A stretch of 18,136 nt of DNA from Candidatus Woesearchaeota archaeon CG10_big_fil_rev_8_21_14_0_10_36_11 (lineage in GTDB: Archaea; Nanobdellota; Nanobdellia; Woesearchaeales; GW2011-AR9): assembly GCA_002762845.1 (NCBI GenBank), contig PCYB01000025.1, forward strand, positions 1-18,136, read 5' to 3'. Under the pieces are notes generated by a model that worked only from the letters and a program-made list of their open reading frames with translations, was not told where the DNA came from and did no database searches. A program made the position numbers and the translations under genes. Within the stretch, counting starts at the first letter, position 1. The number at the start of each line of letters is the position of its first letter. Of this stretch, positions 1 to 7,277 are shown piece after piece.

Positions 1-37
1 CTTTTATGCCATTTGTTCTAGTGTTTGTTTGTTTCAT
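1..37 (-). CDS. Start of a gene running off the window (partial)
   Basis: An ATG at 37 opens a frame reading MKQTNTRTNGIK that stays open to the window edge. It lies downstream of the hydrolase gene on the same strand, and an AT-rich TATA-like stretch lies roughly 35 bases upstream. Only twelve codons are visible, so no function can be given and the start itself is uncertain. A 13-base inverted repeat spans this start. Confidence 0.3.
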   Translation of the reverse strand, partial: MKQTNTRTNGIK

Positions 38-60
38 GGTAGAACTTACAAACCTAGAAC
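15..60. repeat. Imperfect 13-bp inverted repeat around a possible start codon
   Basis: The left arm at 15-28 (GTTCTAGTGTTTGT) pairs with the right arm at 48-60 (ACAAACCTAGAAC), with one unpaired base in the left arm and a spacer of about 19 bases. A third TAGAAC lies in the spacer at 40-45. The element lies between the end of the hydrolase gene and the possible start at 37. It could be an operator or an RNA hairpin. There is no T-run that would make it an obvious terminator. Function is unknown. Confidence 0.45.
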
Positions 61-99
61 ACTTATTTTTAATTAACTGTCAAACTTGGGTTATAAAAT

Positions 100-567
100 T
101 TATGAAAATGAACCAATTAAATACTTTGCAATCAATAGTATCATCACAATAATTATAATATTCTCAATCAATCCACCAACTTTGATAGGGCCGCGTACTT
201 TTCTTTTTGAAAATGGATAAAACGGTGCAACGCCCATTGGCGTAATAACATCACCTATGAGGTGCGCAATGTAGCCAGAGAATAACGCAAATGCGTAATA
301 CACACTAAAAAATGTGTACATAAACCAAAAAATGATTGCGTACAATATAACTGAATGAAACAATCCCCTATGTGTTGAAAAGAATGAAATTATCTTGCCC
401 ACAAAACCTGCCCACTGGTTAACTTTACTCCATTTTGTGTCGATGTCTGGTATAACACTTCCCAACAACACCAAAAGAAAAAAGATAATTTCATTTCCAC
501 CAGGAAAAACGTGACGAGTAACAAAATACGTTACGACACCAAAAAGAACATGAGTAGGAAATAACAT
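100..567 (-). CDS. YdjM-type (DUF457-like) membrane-bound metal-dependent hydrolase
   Basis: This 155-residue protein is mostly hydrophobic, with about four membrane segments. It carries the pattern of the YdjM/DUF457 family of predicted membrane metal-dependent hydrolases: His6 in PTHVLFG, Asp41 and Asp43 in VIPDID, His66 and His71 in HRGLFHS, and His102 and Asp106 in AHLIGD, followed by a TP turn. These His/Asp residues are the likely metal ligands; the substrate of the family is not established. The open frame runs upstream to 651, but that would overlap the end of the RPA gene and add a charged stretch. I chose the ATG at 567 because a TATA box is centred about 27 bases before it, which fits a leaderless archaeal transcript. 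The family assignment is fairly firm; the role here is unknown. Confidence 0.85.
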   Translation of the reverse strand: MLFPTHVLFGVVTYFVTRHVFPGGNEIIFFLLVLLGSVIPDIDTKWSKVNQWAGFVGKIISFFSTHRGLFHSVILYAIIFWFMYTFFSVYYAFALFSGYIAHLIGDVITPMGVAPFYPFSKRKVRGPIKVGGLIENIIIIVMILLIAKYLIGSFS

Positions 568-589
568 GTAAAATGGAACATAGAAAACG

Positions 590-600
590 TATTTAAATTT
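590..600 (-). promoter_or_regulatory. TATA box for the membrane hydrolase
   Basis: On the minus strand this reads AAATTTAAATA, a good archaeal box A. Its centre is about 27 bases before the ATG at 567, so transcription should start at or next to the start codon. It abuts and slightly overlaps the stop codon of the RPA gene (599-601), so the hydrolase probably has its own promoter although it follows RPA closely. Confidence 0.6.
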
Positions 601-1573
601 ACTCTTTCTCGAGTCGAACCAATTCTTCTTCAGGGTCGGCTTTTTCAACAATTTGTGCGTGAAATTCTAACCTTGCAAACATATCGTTCTTTTGGACCCT
701 TCCAAGAAGTTTAAATTGTTCGCCGAGAAGTTCAGTTTTTACGTCTTCAAACGATACAGCATTATCTTTATATTCAACAATTTGTTCCTCTGTTTTTGCA
801 AGAAGATGGTTGGTTTGATTTTTCCAAAATACGACGCGAATGTTTCCCGTCCCATCGTCAATAACTGTGTTCATAACGTACGAAAATGATGGTTTGACCG
901 CCCCATGGGTTGCACATTGATCTTCAGTAACACGTTTATTACATTCTGGACAGACTGTGAAAAAACGTGGATCAAAAACCTGCACAACCGTACCCATAAT
1001 TTCCGTATTCTCTTCACCGCCATGAAGATCTTTAATAGATTTTCTTTCATAAGACGTACTTTTTCGTACTGACGTAATTGTTTCTCCTTCAGGATTGATT
1101 TCAATGGATGCCCGATCCCCAAAATGCACTTCTTTATTGCCATTATTCTCTTTTACATACACGTCTTTTAAAGAAATGATATCGTCCTCTTTGACATTCT
1201 TAATCTCGTCAACTTGATCATTCCAAAAAACAACACGGAGTGTTCCCGTTTCATCGCCAAGAAGAAGCAATTGAACTTTTCCAACACTTTCACCTTTAGA
1301 AAATTCGCGCATTTCAAATAATCTAACAACTTTGCCTACCATCGTAACGTTACGCATACCGGCATAGATTTCTTTTATTTTAAGTTTCGCGCCACCTTGA
1401 GGAACTAATGTGATTCCCAATTCATTTGCAATAATGTGGGCCGCTCCCTCTTCACTTATCAATCCAGAAAGTTCGTTAATCTTTGCTTTGATACGACCAT
1501 CAATTTCGGTAGCACTGATTTGACCACTTGCAATAATTTTTTCTTTCAATTCAGATAAAGGAATCTTATACAT
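599..1573 (-). CDS. Replication protein A-like single-stranded DNA-binding protein (OB fold, zinc motif)
   Basis: This 324-residue protein resembles euryarchaeal RPA, which coats single-stranded DNA in replication, repair and recombination. A helical N-terminal segment (about 1-60) precedes a first OB fold (about 67-165, with TMVGKVVRLFE and RVVFWNDQ strands) and a second OB fold (about 180-300, with MGTVVQVFDPRF and RVVFWKNQ). A zinc-binding motif is inserted in the second fold: C206-x2-C209-x8-C218-x2-H221. The repeated VVFW strand ending in N-Q is typical of tandem RPA OB folds. The length suits a two-OB archaeal RPA. The ATG at 1573 has GGTGGTG just upstream and a TATA-like element about 39 bases away. 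It follows the surface-protein cluster on the same strand but has its own promoter, so its position there is probably incidental. Confidence 0.9.
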   Translation of the reverse strand: MYKIPLSELKEKIIASGQISATEIDGRIKAKINELSGLISEEGAAHIIANELGITLVPQGGAKLKIKEIYAGMRNVTMVGKVVRLFEMREFSKGESVGKVQLLLLGDETGTLRVVFWNDQVDEIKNVKEDDIISLKDVYVKENNGNKEVHFGDRASIEINPEGETITSVRKSTSYERKSIKDLHGGEENTEIMGTVVQVFDPRFFTVCPECNKRVTEDQCATHGAVKPSFSYVMNTVIDDGTGNIRVVFWKNQTNHLLAKTEEQIVEYKDNAVSFEDVKTELLGEQFKLLGRVQKNDMFARLEFHAQIVEKADPEEELVRLEKE

Positions 1574-1577
1574 TGTA

Positions 1578-1617
1578 CACCACCCACAGAAAGAACGGGC
1601 AAAAATATGTTTATAAG
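1578..1617 (-). promoter_or_regulatory. Promoter and ribosome site of the RPA gene
   Basis: The minus strand carries CTTATAAACA at 1608-1617, a TATA-like box about 39 bases before the ATG at 1573. GGTGGTG at about 1578-1584 matches an archaeal Shine-Dalgarno site. Together they give a short leader of around 10-15 bases. This separates RPA transcription from the upstream surface cluster. Confidence 0.55.
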
Positions 1618-1645
1618 GATTTATATCATAGAGGATATAAGTACT

Positions 1646-1732
1646 TTATCTATCTGCATATTCTTGACGGATACGTTGCATGTCAGAATCTTTTATACCG
1701 CCATCGGCATACACTTTTTCTAATAATGCCAT
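1646..1732 (-). CDS. Possible 28-residue ORF overlapping the end of the preceding gene
   Basis: ATG at 1732 opens a 28-codon frame ending in TAA at 1646. The product has an acidic, helical look, with GGIKDSDMQRIRQEYADR near its end. The start lies inside the last codons of the 135-residue pilin-like gene, in another frame, and an in-frame stop lies 18 bases upstream. It may be a small coupled protein, a frame-shifted remnant, or chance. I do not recognise it, and confidence is low. Confidence 0.25.
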   Translation of the reverse strand: MALLEKVYADGGIKDSDMQRIRQEYADR

Positions 1733-2127
1733 TGTTCGGTAAAAGTATTAAAATTTTGTAAGCAGAAGAAAAGCATGTCGTCCATATATTTGCCAAGCTC
1801 TTGAGTTACTGTTTCTTCACTTGGACCAAAGTCACGTTCTTTGTAAAAATAATAAGGTAATGTAAACGTTGGATCGAAAGGCGGAGGAACATTATAGTAA
1901 CCACCGTGGTTGCCAATATATATAAGTGCATCTTCACCGGTTTTGGTGATACAACTTTCTACATAGTTTTGAATGTTATCTCCTAATTGAATACCAGAAA
2001 GGGTAACTGTTTCTTGTTCTTCAACAATCTCACCAGCAGTATCCTGAAGAAATATGAATGTGGCAACGGCCGCTAAAAGTAGTACGCCAACAATTATAAA
2101 GATAGTTACCTGGCCTCTTTTATGCAT
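1720..2127 (-). CDS. Pilin-like single-TM protein, possibly C-terminally short
   Basis: The 135-residue product begins MHKRGQVTIFIIVGVLLLAA: a short basic head, KRGQ, then one hydrophobic helix (about 8-27), as in archaeal class III signal peptides but without the usual Glu at +5. The rest, with NYVESCITKTGEDALIYIG, a PPPFDP turn, LPYYFYKERD and a final helix with FFCLQNF, is presumably extracellular with two cysteines that could pair. It is the last gene of the cluster, 16 bases after its neighbour. From memory, similar archaeal proteins with this N-terminal part are several hundred residues long, so this copy may be truncated at its TAG stop; I could not check this. The function is unknown; a subunit or assembly factor of the surface system is inferred. 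Confidence 0.75.
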   Translation of the reverse strand: MHKRGQVTIFIIVGVLLLAAVATFIFLQDTAGEIVEEQETVTLSGIQLGDNIQNYVESCITKTGEDALIYIGNHGGYYNVPPPFDPTFTLPYYFYKERDFGPSEETVTQELGKYMDDMLFFCLQNFNTFTEQWHY

Positions 2128-2143
2128 AAAATGATGATTAATT

Positions 2144-3328
2144 TCAACTATTTAAGTGTTTTGTGACCTGCAGAGTATCTGATTCTTCACCATCAAATAT
2201 TGTGGTAACTGCAACAGCAATACCTTCATCGGTTGTAAGACGATTATCAGAAATGAAATATAGTATTGTATCGCCACATAAATACGCTTTTTCATCATCT
2301 CCTAATACAAAGTCAGAACATACGTCGTCGTTTATAATAAGATTATTTGGTTGTATCTCATTAGATTCATAAAAATAACCGAAATCTGCCAATGATGATG
2401 TAAAAATGTCTACAGCTTTACCAGAACGACCTTCCAAATATGTTGCATCTGAATAATAGATTGTATACTTTTCTGCAAAATTGTCTTTTGTAAAACGAAC
2501 AGCATATCTGTCTATGGAAGAATCGTACGAAACACTAACATCACGTACTGGAAAGGCATTTGGTGGCGTAAAATCTAACGCAAATTTGTACTTTATATCA
2601 AACACAGATGGACTAATAACACAAAATGGGAGAATACGTGTACCCAAGGTAGGAAAATAATTTTTTGTTATGCATGTTTCATCACGCCATTGGAGCCCCA
2701 TATTCTGTGAAAGACAGGAAAGGAGATTTGGAGAAGCACCACATGCTGTAACAAGTGATTGAGCTTCTTGGTATATGGTAGAATATTCAGCAAGATCGTA
2801 CCCCGTGTCAATCGTAAATGCATATTCACGTGAGTATGTATGTTTATACTCTCTTGGCGCGTTGGTATGGAATGGCATTGTGTCAAGTTTTAACACATCA
2901 CTTTTCCCAGAGAGTATCTTTTCTTTAACAGTAATTTCGTGTACATCATTACCAAACGCTATCACAAACGCACTGTGGAATAATGAAACGAAGTTTGTAC
3001 TGGCATCAGGGATGCACCATTCATCACCCTTGTGCCACAAAACAATATCGTTTTGTATACCACAAGGGGTTTTTGTACTAAACCCTCCTTTTTCAGCTAA
3101 TGCGACAGCACTGTCACGTGCTGTTTGTCGAGTGGTTGAATCGTATTCTAACAATTTCGTTTCTGAAGCATAAAATGCGCCATACAGAAAATCAAAACTC
3201 CATTCACCCGGAATTTTCTGTGACAACGTTATGGAATCGCTCAGGATAAAGAATACTGCGATTGCTCCAATTATTCCAAGTAAAGCCCAATGAAAAAATG
3301 CCCCTTTTTTGTTAATTTTGAAAGTCAA
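2144..3328 (-). CDS. Pilin-like protein with a large ectodomain and FN3-like segment (TTG start)
   Basis: This 394-residue protein begins MTFKINKKGAFFHWALLG and has one hydrophobic helix at about 13-29. The long remainder is presumably outside the cell. Around residues 250-345 a DFTPP linker is followed by alternating strands (DVSVSYDSS, DRYAVRFTKD, KYTIYYSDA), which looks like an FN3/Ig-type beta sandwich. Cysteines are scattered through the ectodomain. No ATG is in frame near the head; the start is TTG at 3328, overlapping the preceding stop as TTGA, with GGGGAG ten bases upstream (3339-3344), so translation is probably coupled. The N-terminus shares FHW and IxGA with the 9402-10505 product, suggesting these two are distant paralogues. 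The molecular role is unknown. Confidence 0.8.
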   Translation of the reverse strand: MTFKINKKGAFFHWALLGIIGAIAVFFILSDSITLSQKIPGEWSFDFLYGAFYASETKLLEYDSTTRQTARDSAVALAEKGGFSTKTPCGIQNDIVLWHKGDEWCIPDASTNFVSLFHSAFVIAFGNDVHEITVKEKILSGKSDVLKLDTMPFHTNAPREYKHTYSREYAFTIDTGYDLAEYSTIYQEAQSLVTACGASPNLLSCLSQNMGLQWRDETCITKNYFPTLGTRILPFCVISPSVFDIKYKFALDFTPPNAFPVRDVSVSYDSSIDRYAVRFTKDNFAEKYTIYYSDATYLEGRSGKAVDIFTSSLADFGYFYESNEIQPNNLIINDDVCSDFVLGDDEKAYLCGDTILYFISDNRLTTDEGIAVAVTTIFDGEESDTLQVTKHLNS

Positions 3329-3636
3329 TATTCTTCATCTCCCCATATAATTTCTTCCCGAAGTGGAGCTCGAGGTAATTCGGGATCTTTCTTTTTCCAC
3401 ATGATTTCTTCATATAAAACATCACTTTGTATAACTTCGCCCTGAGTGTACAACACATATTGTTGCATGAGCAGATTATGTGCACTGTTTGCTTGTAGTA
3501 CGTTATACGTAACAACCCTATCCCTATCACGCAGACCACCAATCAATAAGCCATTGATAAGTAATAATGCAAAAATTGCAATGATAACTGTAAAAACTAA
3601 ATCAAAAAAGTCGTCCAGCATCGCATTTTTATTCAT
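3325..3636 (-). CDS. Small pilin-like single-TM protein with an acidic end
   Basis: The 103-residue product starts MNKNAMLDDFFDLVFTVIIA and has a hydrophobic helix at about 10-30 followed by an RDRDR basic-acidic patch. The rest is polar, contains no cysteine, and ends in acidic EEIIWGDEEY. I chose ATG at 3636, just after the preceding gene's stop, over an upstream TTG at 3657 that would overlap that gene. The head (NKNA) is a weak form of the KKA/KKG pattern shared by the neighbours. Its stop overlaps the next gene's TTG start. I do not recognise a named family. The context suggests a minor subunit of the surface complex. Confidence 0.75.
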   Translation of the reverse strand: MNKNAMLDDFFDLVFTVIIAIFALLLINGLLIGGLRDRDRVVTYNVLQANSAHNLLMQQYVLYTQGEVIQSDVLYEEIMWKKKDPELPRAPLREEIIWGDEEY

Positions 3637-3640
3637 TGTT

Positions 3641-4162
3641 TTAGTTTGTCCCCACAATACTTAAATCTCTATCTTCATAATCTCTAAAGTAGGGTATTGC
3701 TACTTGTGTATGAATCAACAGTTCATCTTTAGATATGCCATTCGCATCTTTTACAAAGACGTTTCGCCGTAATGTAAAGACGGGTGCATTAAAGTAATTG
3801 TTTGTTTTTATCGCAACACCTTTATCACGAAGTTCAAGTTCAAAATTGAATGTCCCATGACCTTTCTCAGGATCAGTTTTGTAACATGATTGTTCCATAC
3901 GCTCTGTTGTAAACTTTTCTAAATCGATAATTCCTGGGTAGACACGTTTTGTTTCTGCATCTTGATACGCGAAACATTCGGGGATGTTAGTAAAACGAAG
4001 AGAAATAAATTCGGCGTTCAGTTCTGGAGGAAATTCTGTAAGGGCATTACGATAATTAACGATGATCAAAACAAATCCTATAACGACTAATGTTATGACA
4101 AAACCGGCAATCATCCAGTAGATGGATTTTCGTGCAACTTCAAATTGTGCTTTTTTGTTCAT
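3641..4162 (-). CDS. Pilin-like membrane protein, MNKKAQ head
   Basis: The 173-residue product begins MNKKAQFEVARKSIYWMIAG; the main hydrophobic helix is at about 14-34. KKAQ followed by a Glu at +3 makes it one of the more class III-like heads in the cluster. The ectodomain has a compact conserved-looking core (LNAEFISLRFTNIPECFAYQ, then RVYPGIIDLEKF) and two cysteines likely to form a disulfide, then several beta strands. The frame is open back to 4213, but that would overlap the previous gene. ATG at 4162 lies three bases past that gene's stop and gives the shared head, so I prefer it. No catalytic motif is seen. A structural role in the envelope assembly is inferred. Confidence 0.8.
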   Translation of the reverse strand: MNKKAQFEVARKSIYWMIAGFVITLVVIGFVLIIVNYRNALTEFPPELNAEFISLRFTNIPECFAYQDAETKRVYPGIIDLEKFTTERMEQSCYKTDPEKGHGTFNFELELRDKGVAIKTNNYFNAPVFTLRRNVFVKDANGISKDELLIHTQVAIPYFRDYEDRDLSIVGTN

Positions 4163-4164
4163 TT

Positions 4165-4575
4165 TTATGTGCATGGTTTTAATGTTATTCTTTTGTATTG
4201 TTTTTCTATACACAAAGTATCGGTTTTTGTAACAGACCCCGATGCAGAATGGTCATAAGGTAAAGAGATATAACGATGAACAGGAAATTCATCAGTCCCT
4301 TCTTTTACATCTTCAAGAACTATTATTTCTTCGGAATTGAGAAGAAGTGTATACCCCGAAATGTCTTGTGGGTATTCAATGGATGCATCGCCTGGCGTTC
4401 CTATAAGTGTGTTTATCATCATACGAATGTCTTCTGCAAAAAACGTTTTCTGTGTGTTTGTCGAGCCTGCAAATTCTGTGGCGACAGAAAAAGTAACAAA
4501 GATAACAAGTATTACTGCAAGGATCTCAAAAATAACCATAAGAATACTGGACCCTTTTTTATTCAAACGTGACAA
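4165..4575 (-). CDS. Pilin-like membrane protein with TTG start
   Basis: The 136-residue product begins MSRLNKKGSSILMVIFEILA, with one long hydrophobic helix at about 9-31. The ectodomain contains AEDIRMMINTLIGTPGDASI and a beta-rich end with two cysteines near the C-terminus (DTLCIEK and KPCT), probably disulfide-bonded. No ATG gives the right head. The TTG at 4575 has GGGGGAG at 4582-4588 with six bases spacing, an excellent archaeal ribosome site, so it is favoured over the inner TTG at 4566. The start overlaps the preceding gene by 17 bases. There is no named family I can support; its place in the series suggests a co-assembled subunit. Confidence 0.8.
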   Translation of the reverse strand: MSRLNKKGSSILMVIFEILAVILVIFVTFSVATEFAGSTNTQKTFFAEDIRMMINTLIGTPGDASIEYPQDISGYTLLLNSEEIIVLEDVKEGTDEFPVHRYISLPYDHSASGSVTKTDTLCIEKQYKRITLKPCT

Positions 4576-5251
4576 TTACTTCTCCCCCTTTATTCTCCAG
4601 TTTCGTGAGTATCCGACGAGGATCAGTTCCTGATCTAAATTTGTAGAATGATTCGACATCGACACCATCATCAAGAGGTATGATAACAGATTGTTTGCAG
4701 AAGAGTTCTCTATTGAATACTTGGGTCGTAATCCTTTCTCCATAATTGTCAACTATTGAATCTTCACGAATGAATGTATCTATAAATTCAACTTGACGAC
4801 AAAGCATAATGCAATCTTTTTGGGCATTGTCTATTTTACACTTGTCTTTCGGATATTCATAAAAAACTGAATACCGATTACATCCATTTCCGTGACATTC
4901 ATCCAGATAAAGAACAGAGTCTGGACCACCAAAACTTTGAACAACTTTTCCAAATCCTGCACGTGAATCAAACTCAACAGCATCTGTGGGGTATTGCAAA
5001 TAAACGTTTTTACCGTCTTTATCAAACTTCACAATTGATGTGTCATCATCCAATATCAATAAGAAACTTGACTTTGCACCATCACCGTTATGTGCTACTG
5101 ATTCAATAACTCCAACAAAATCGTTAAAATTGCTAGCTGCTTGGCTACTTAACCTAAACAGTTTAGAAGTAAAGTAACATGCAGGGGTAAAGATAAGTAA
5201 CGCGAGAATAACTGTTACAAGAAACTTTACCATGATAGCTTTTTTGTTCAT
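4559..5251 (-). CDS. Pilin-like membrane protein with Cys-rich ectodomain
   Basis: The 230-residue product starts MNKKAIMVKFLVTVILALLI; the hydrophobic helix is at about 8-26. A helical segment with FRLSSQAASNFNDFVGVI follows, then a beta-rich region (SSFLLILDDD, SIVKFD) and a Cys-rich part with DECHGNGCNRYS, CKIDNAQKDCIMLC and one more cysteine near LFCKQSV, suggesting a disulfide-stabilised extracellular domain. The ATG at 5251 directly follows the previous stop (TAAATG), so translation is likely coupled. I see no enzyme motif. The head and the neighbours place it in the surface assembly. Confidence 0.8.
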   Translation of the reverse strand: MNKKAIMVKFLVTVILALLIFTPACYFTSKLFRLSSQAASNFNDFVGVIESVAHNGDGAKSSFLLILDDDTSIVKFDKDGKNVYLQYPTDAVEFDSRAGFGKVVQSFGGPDSVLYLDECHGNGCNRYSVFYEYPKDKCKIDNAQKDCIMLCRQVEFIDTFIREDSIVDNYGERITTQVFNRELFCKQSVIIPLDDGVDVESFYKFRSGTDPRRILTKLENKGGEVIVTFE

Positions 5252-5524
5252 TTACTTACACGCCTCAATTGTGCATACACCACAGTCAGTGTCTGTTTGC
5301 CCCTCACTTAAATCCTGAATAGAGGGATTACATTTACAATCATCAAACGCATCTGCAGCTTTATCCCCATCACAATCTCCCAAGCCCCCAATCTGGTTGT
5401 CAATTGTATCGAATGCTTTAGTGCTTCCACTACGGAAAAAAAGTAATATTAACAGAACAACTACCAATACTAAAAATGCGGTTCCTATAATCCACCACAT
5501 TTGTGACATTGCATTTTTTTTCAT
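5252..5524 (-). CDS. Small pilin-like protein with Ca-loop-like Cys-rich tail
   Basis: The 90-residue product starts MKKNAMSQMWWIIGTAFLVL. After one hydrophobic helix (about 10-30) and a short basic linker comes a tail with GDCDGDKAADAFDDCKC and later DCGVCTIEAC. The Asp-rich part resembles a thrombospondin type 3 calcium loop, and the cysteines suggest disulfides. The ATG at 5524 has GAGGTG at 5534-5539, nine bases away; a GTG at 5536 would be too close to this site. The MWWII head is shared with the 7562-7903 product, and a similar MW pattern occurs in the 7278-7430 mini-protein, so these are probably related small subunits. Confidence 0.75.
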   Translation of the reverse strand: MKKNAMSQMWWIIGTAFLVLVVVLLILLFFRSGSTKAFDTIDNQIGGLGDCDGDKAADAFDDCKCNPSIQDLSEGQTDTDCGVCTIEACK

Positions 5525-5545
5525 TATTATACACACCTCTTTTTA

Positions 5546-6415
5546 CTATGTTCCTGCGATATCAGCAACTAAATTACAACTTTTATAGAACTCTTTTTGG
5601 ATGTCTTTCTGAAGGTCTACTAAAAAGATACCGTCAAGTGTAACATCTTCTTGAAATAAATCTGCAAGGCCGACGCCTAACGCAGCACCTCCCGCAATTA
5701 ACAGTCCCAAACCGCCCGTACCAACGCCAAATACAAGCATTGACACTGCCCCTACACCGATGGAAGTACCACCCACCGTACCAATTATGGGATTAAGTTC
5801 TCCAGATGTCGACTTTGCTTTAAATGCAATTCCGTACGCGCGTCCGGGTTTAATACCTTCTGGTGTAAGAACCCCAATAACATATCCTGGACCGCCACCG
5901 TACTGAAAATAATCTAAATATTTCATGCTTTTTTTAGGATAGTCTGCTGTACGCAAGAAATTTTCAAATTCTAACGCAGTAACACCAGTATCTTCTCCTT
6001 TGAAATTCCGATCATCTTCAACAAGTATTGTTGAACAAACAAAACATTTTGAATCGCCGCTGAACGCATTTGTATTTTCGAACACGCTGGTTTTATATCG
6101 ACCCTCACCAAATATTTCCCAACATCTAGCCATCTTATCTGCAATGATTTGTTGTACTTCTTCTTTACTGCCAGATACTTTTTTGTCAATAGTTTGACAA
6201 AGCAACGGTGCAATCTTAGCTTCAACTCCCCCGGCCGAGAATGATGCGGCAGCGCGAAGGGCAACACTATCTTTACATAATGTTTCTGCTTCTTTTTCTT
6301 CAGCTCCCGACATGAATCCGAATATTGTTCCTGCAATAAGCATAAAGCTAAGAATAACTATAATAATGGCAACAAGGAATCCCAAATCGCCTTTTTTATG
6401 TATCTTATGTACCAT
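5546..6415 (-). CDS. Pilin-like protein with Cys motif and Gly-rich hydrophobic hairpin
   Basis: This 289-residue protein starts MVHKIHKKGDLGFLVAIIIV, with a first hydrophobic helix at about 11-34. A helical region follows (DKKVSGSKEEVQQIIADKMA), then ARCWEIFGEGRY and KCFVCSTILVEDD, a Trp/Cys signature that looks conserved. Near the C-terminus (about 215-255) is a long Gly- and Ala-rich hydrophobic stretch (VGGTSIGVGAVSMLVFGVG and on), which could be a membrane hairpin or a glycine-zipper segment. This makes it unlike a plain pilin: it may span the membrane more than once and could anchor others. It is seven bases from its neighbour. No family name can be supported. Confidence 0.78.
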   Translation of the reverse strand: MVHKIHKKGDLGFLVAIIIVILSFMLIAGTIFGFMSGAEEKEAETLCKDSVALRAAASFSAGGVEAKIAPLLCQTIDKKVSGSKEEVQQIIADKMARCWEIFGEGRYKTSVFENTNAFSGDSKCFVCSTILVEDDRNFKGEDTGVTALEFENFLRTADYPKKSMKYLDYFQYGGGPGYVIGVLTPEGIKPGRAYGIAFKAKSTSGELNPIIGTVGGTSIGVGAVSMLVFGVGTGGLGLLIAGGAALGVGLADLFQEDVTLDGIFLVDLQKDIQKEFYKSCNLVADIAGT

Positions 6416-6421
6416 TTTATT

Positions 6422-7276
6422 CTAACCACACGACAAGAGTTTCCCTTCTTTTAATTGGCGTGTAATTGAGATGTCTTCAGTAAGATCAGCCCCTAAACAA
6501 TCGTCATCAAGTCCATCTTTATCGCTCCCATCACAAGATGGACCAAAAGGGTCTGGTATCGTAGGAAAGAAACAAATATGTTCATTATCAGGTGTGTATA
6601 ACATTCCCCCATCAATAAGATTATTATTTACATCATTTACAGTGCCTGTACCAAATTCGGGAATTCTAATAATATTTCCATCACTCACATCCCACCCCGA
6701 CTTGTAAGTGATTTGAATTGAATTTACCGGTGTGAAATGTTCTTTCTTAAGATGTTGCGTATCAATAAAATTGTTTAGAAAATATGACTTTACATCCCAA
6801 CTATTTGTATTCAAAAAGGCAGTATTAAATGTTTCTACAACATCCTCACTTCCCGCAATAACACACGGTTTCATTCCTTCAACTTCTTTGAAGAAGACTT
6901 CCTGCACACCACCAACGCCACGTAACACTTTTATAAATGTTGATTTTCTCGAGGGATCATAGGTAAGGGTAATCGTTGTTCCACCCAAGTTTGAAAAACC
7001 GCCATAATTATCAAAACAGAATTTTGTATCGCTGCTTTTCATGCGTTCCATTGTCGCAATAAGTTTGTCAACATCGGCTTGTTGTGCTGGTGGTAGGGTT
7101 GGTTTACTTGCAGTAACTTCTTCTGCCCCAATAATGCTATCTAAACTCGCATTAACATCAGACACTACATTTTTCACACTTTCAAATGCTCCAGTAGGAT
7201 TATAATAAAACATAACGAATAAAATAAGAACAATGAGAGGTATTATGTAGGAGATAAGTTTCTTTATGGCAACCAT
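6422..7276 (-). CDS. Membrane-anchored ectodomain protein with Asp-rich loop
   Basis: The 284-residue product starts MVAIKKLISYIIPLIVLILF. It has a single helix at about 8-25 but lacks the KKG/KKA step seen in most neighbours. The ectodomain begins with a helical, Ala/Pro-containing stalk, then beta strands (TTITLTYDPS, STFIKVLRG). Near the end a region reads SCDGSDKDGLDDDCLG, which resembles calcium-binding thrombospondin type 3 loops, and a final cysteine lies at the C-terminus. The ATG at 7276 is one base past the stop of the 50-residue mini-gene, so the two are tightly coupled. A cell-surface role is inferred from topology and context only. Confidence 0.78.
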   Translation of the reverse strand: MVAIKKLISYIIPLIVLILFVMFYYNPTGAFESVKNVVSDVNASLDSIIGAEEVTASKPTLPPAQQADVDKLIATMERMKSSDTKFCFDNYGGFSNLGGTTITLTYDPSRKSTFIKVLRGVGGVQEVFFKEVEGMKPCVIAGSEDVVETFNTAFLNTNSWDVKSYFLNNFIDTQHLKKEHFTPVNSIQITYKSGWDVSDGNIIRIPEFGTGTVNDVNNNLIDGGMLYTPDNEHICFFPTIPDPFGPSCDGSDKDGLDDDCLGADLTEDISITRQLKEGKLLSCG

Positions 7277-7277
7277 A

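Noticed and set aside
692..889. Plus-strand and other-frame ORFs inside RPA
   Set aside because: They lie within a well-supported RPA gene, have no matching signals and no recognisable product.
2775..3173. 132-codon plus-strand ORF
   Set aside because: It is antisense to a coherent ectodomain gene and its product looks like a reverse-frame shadow.
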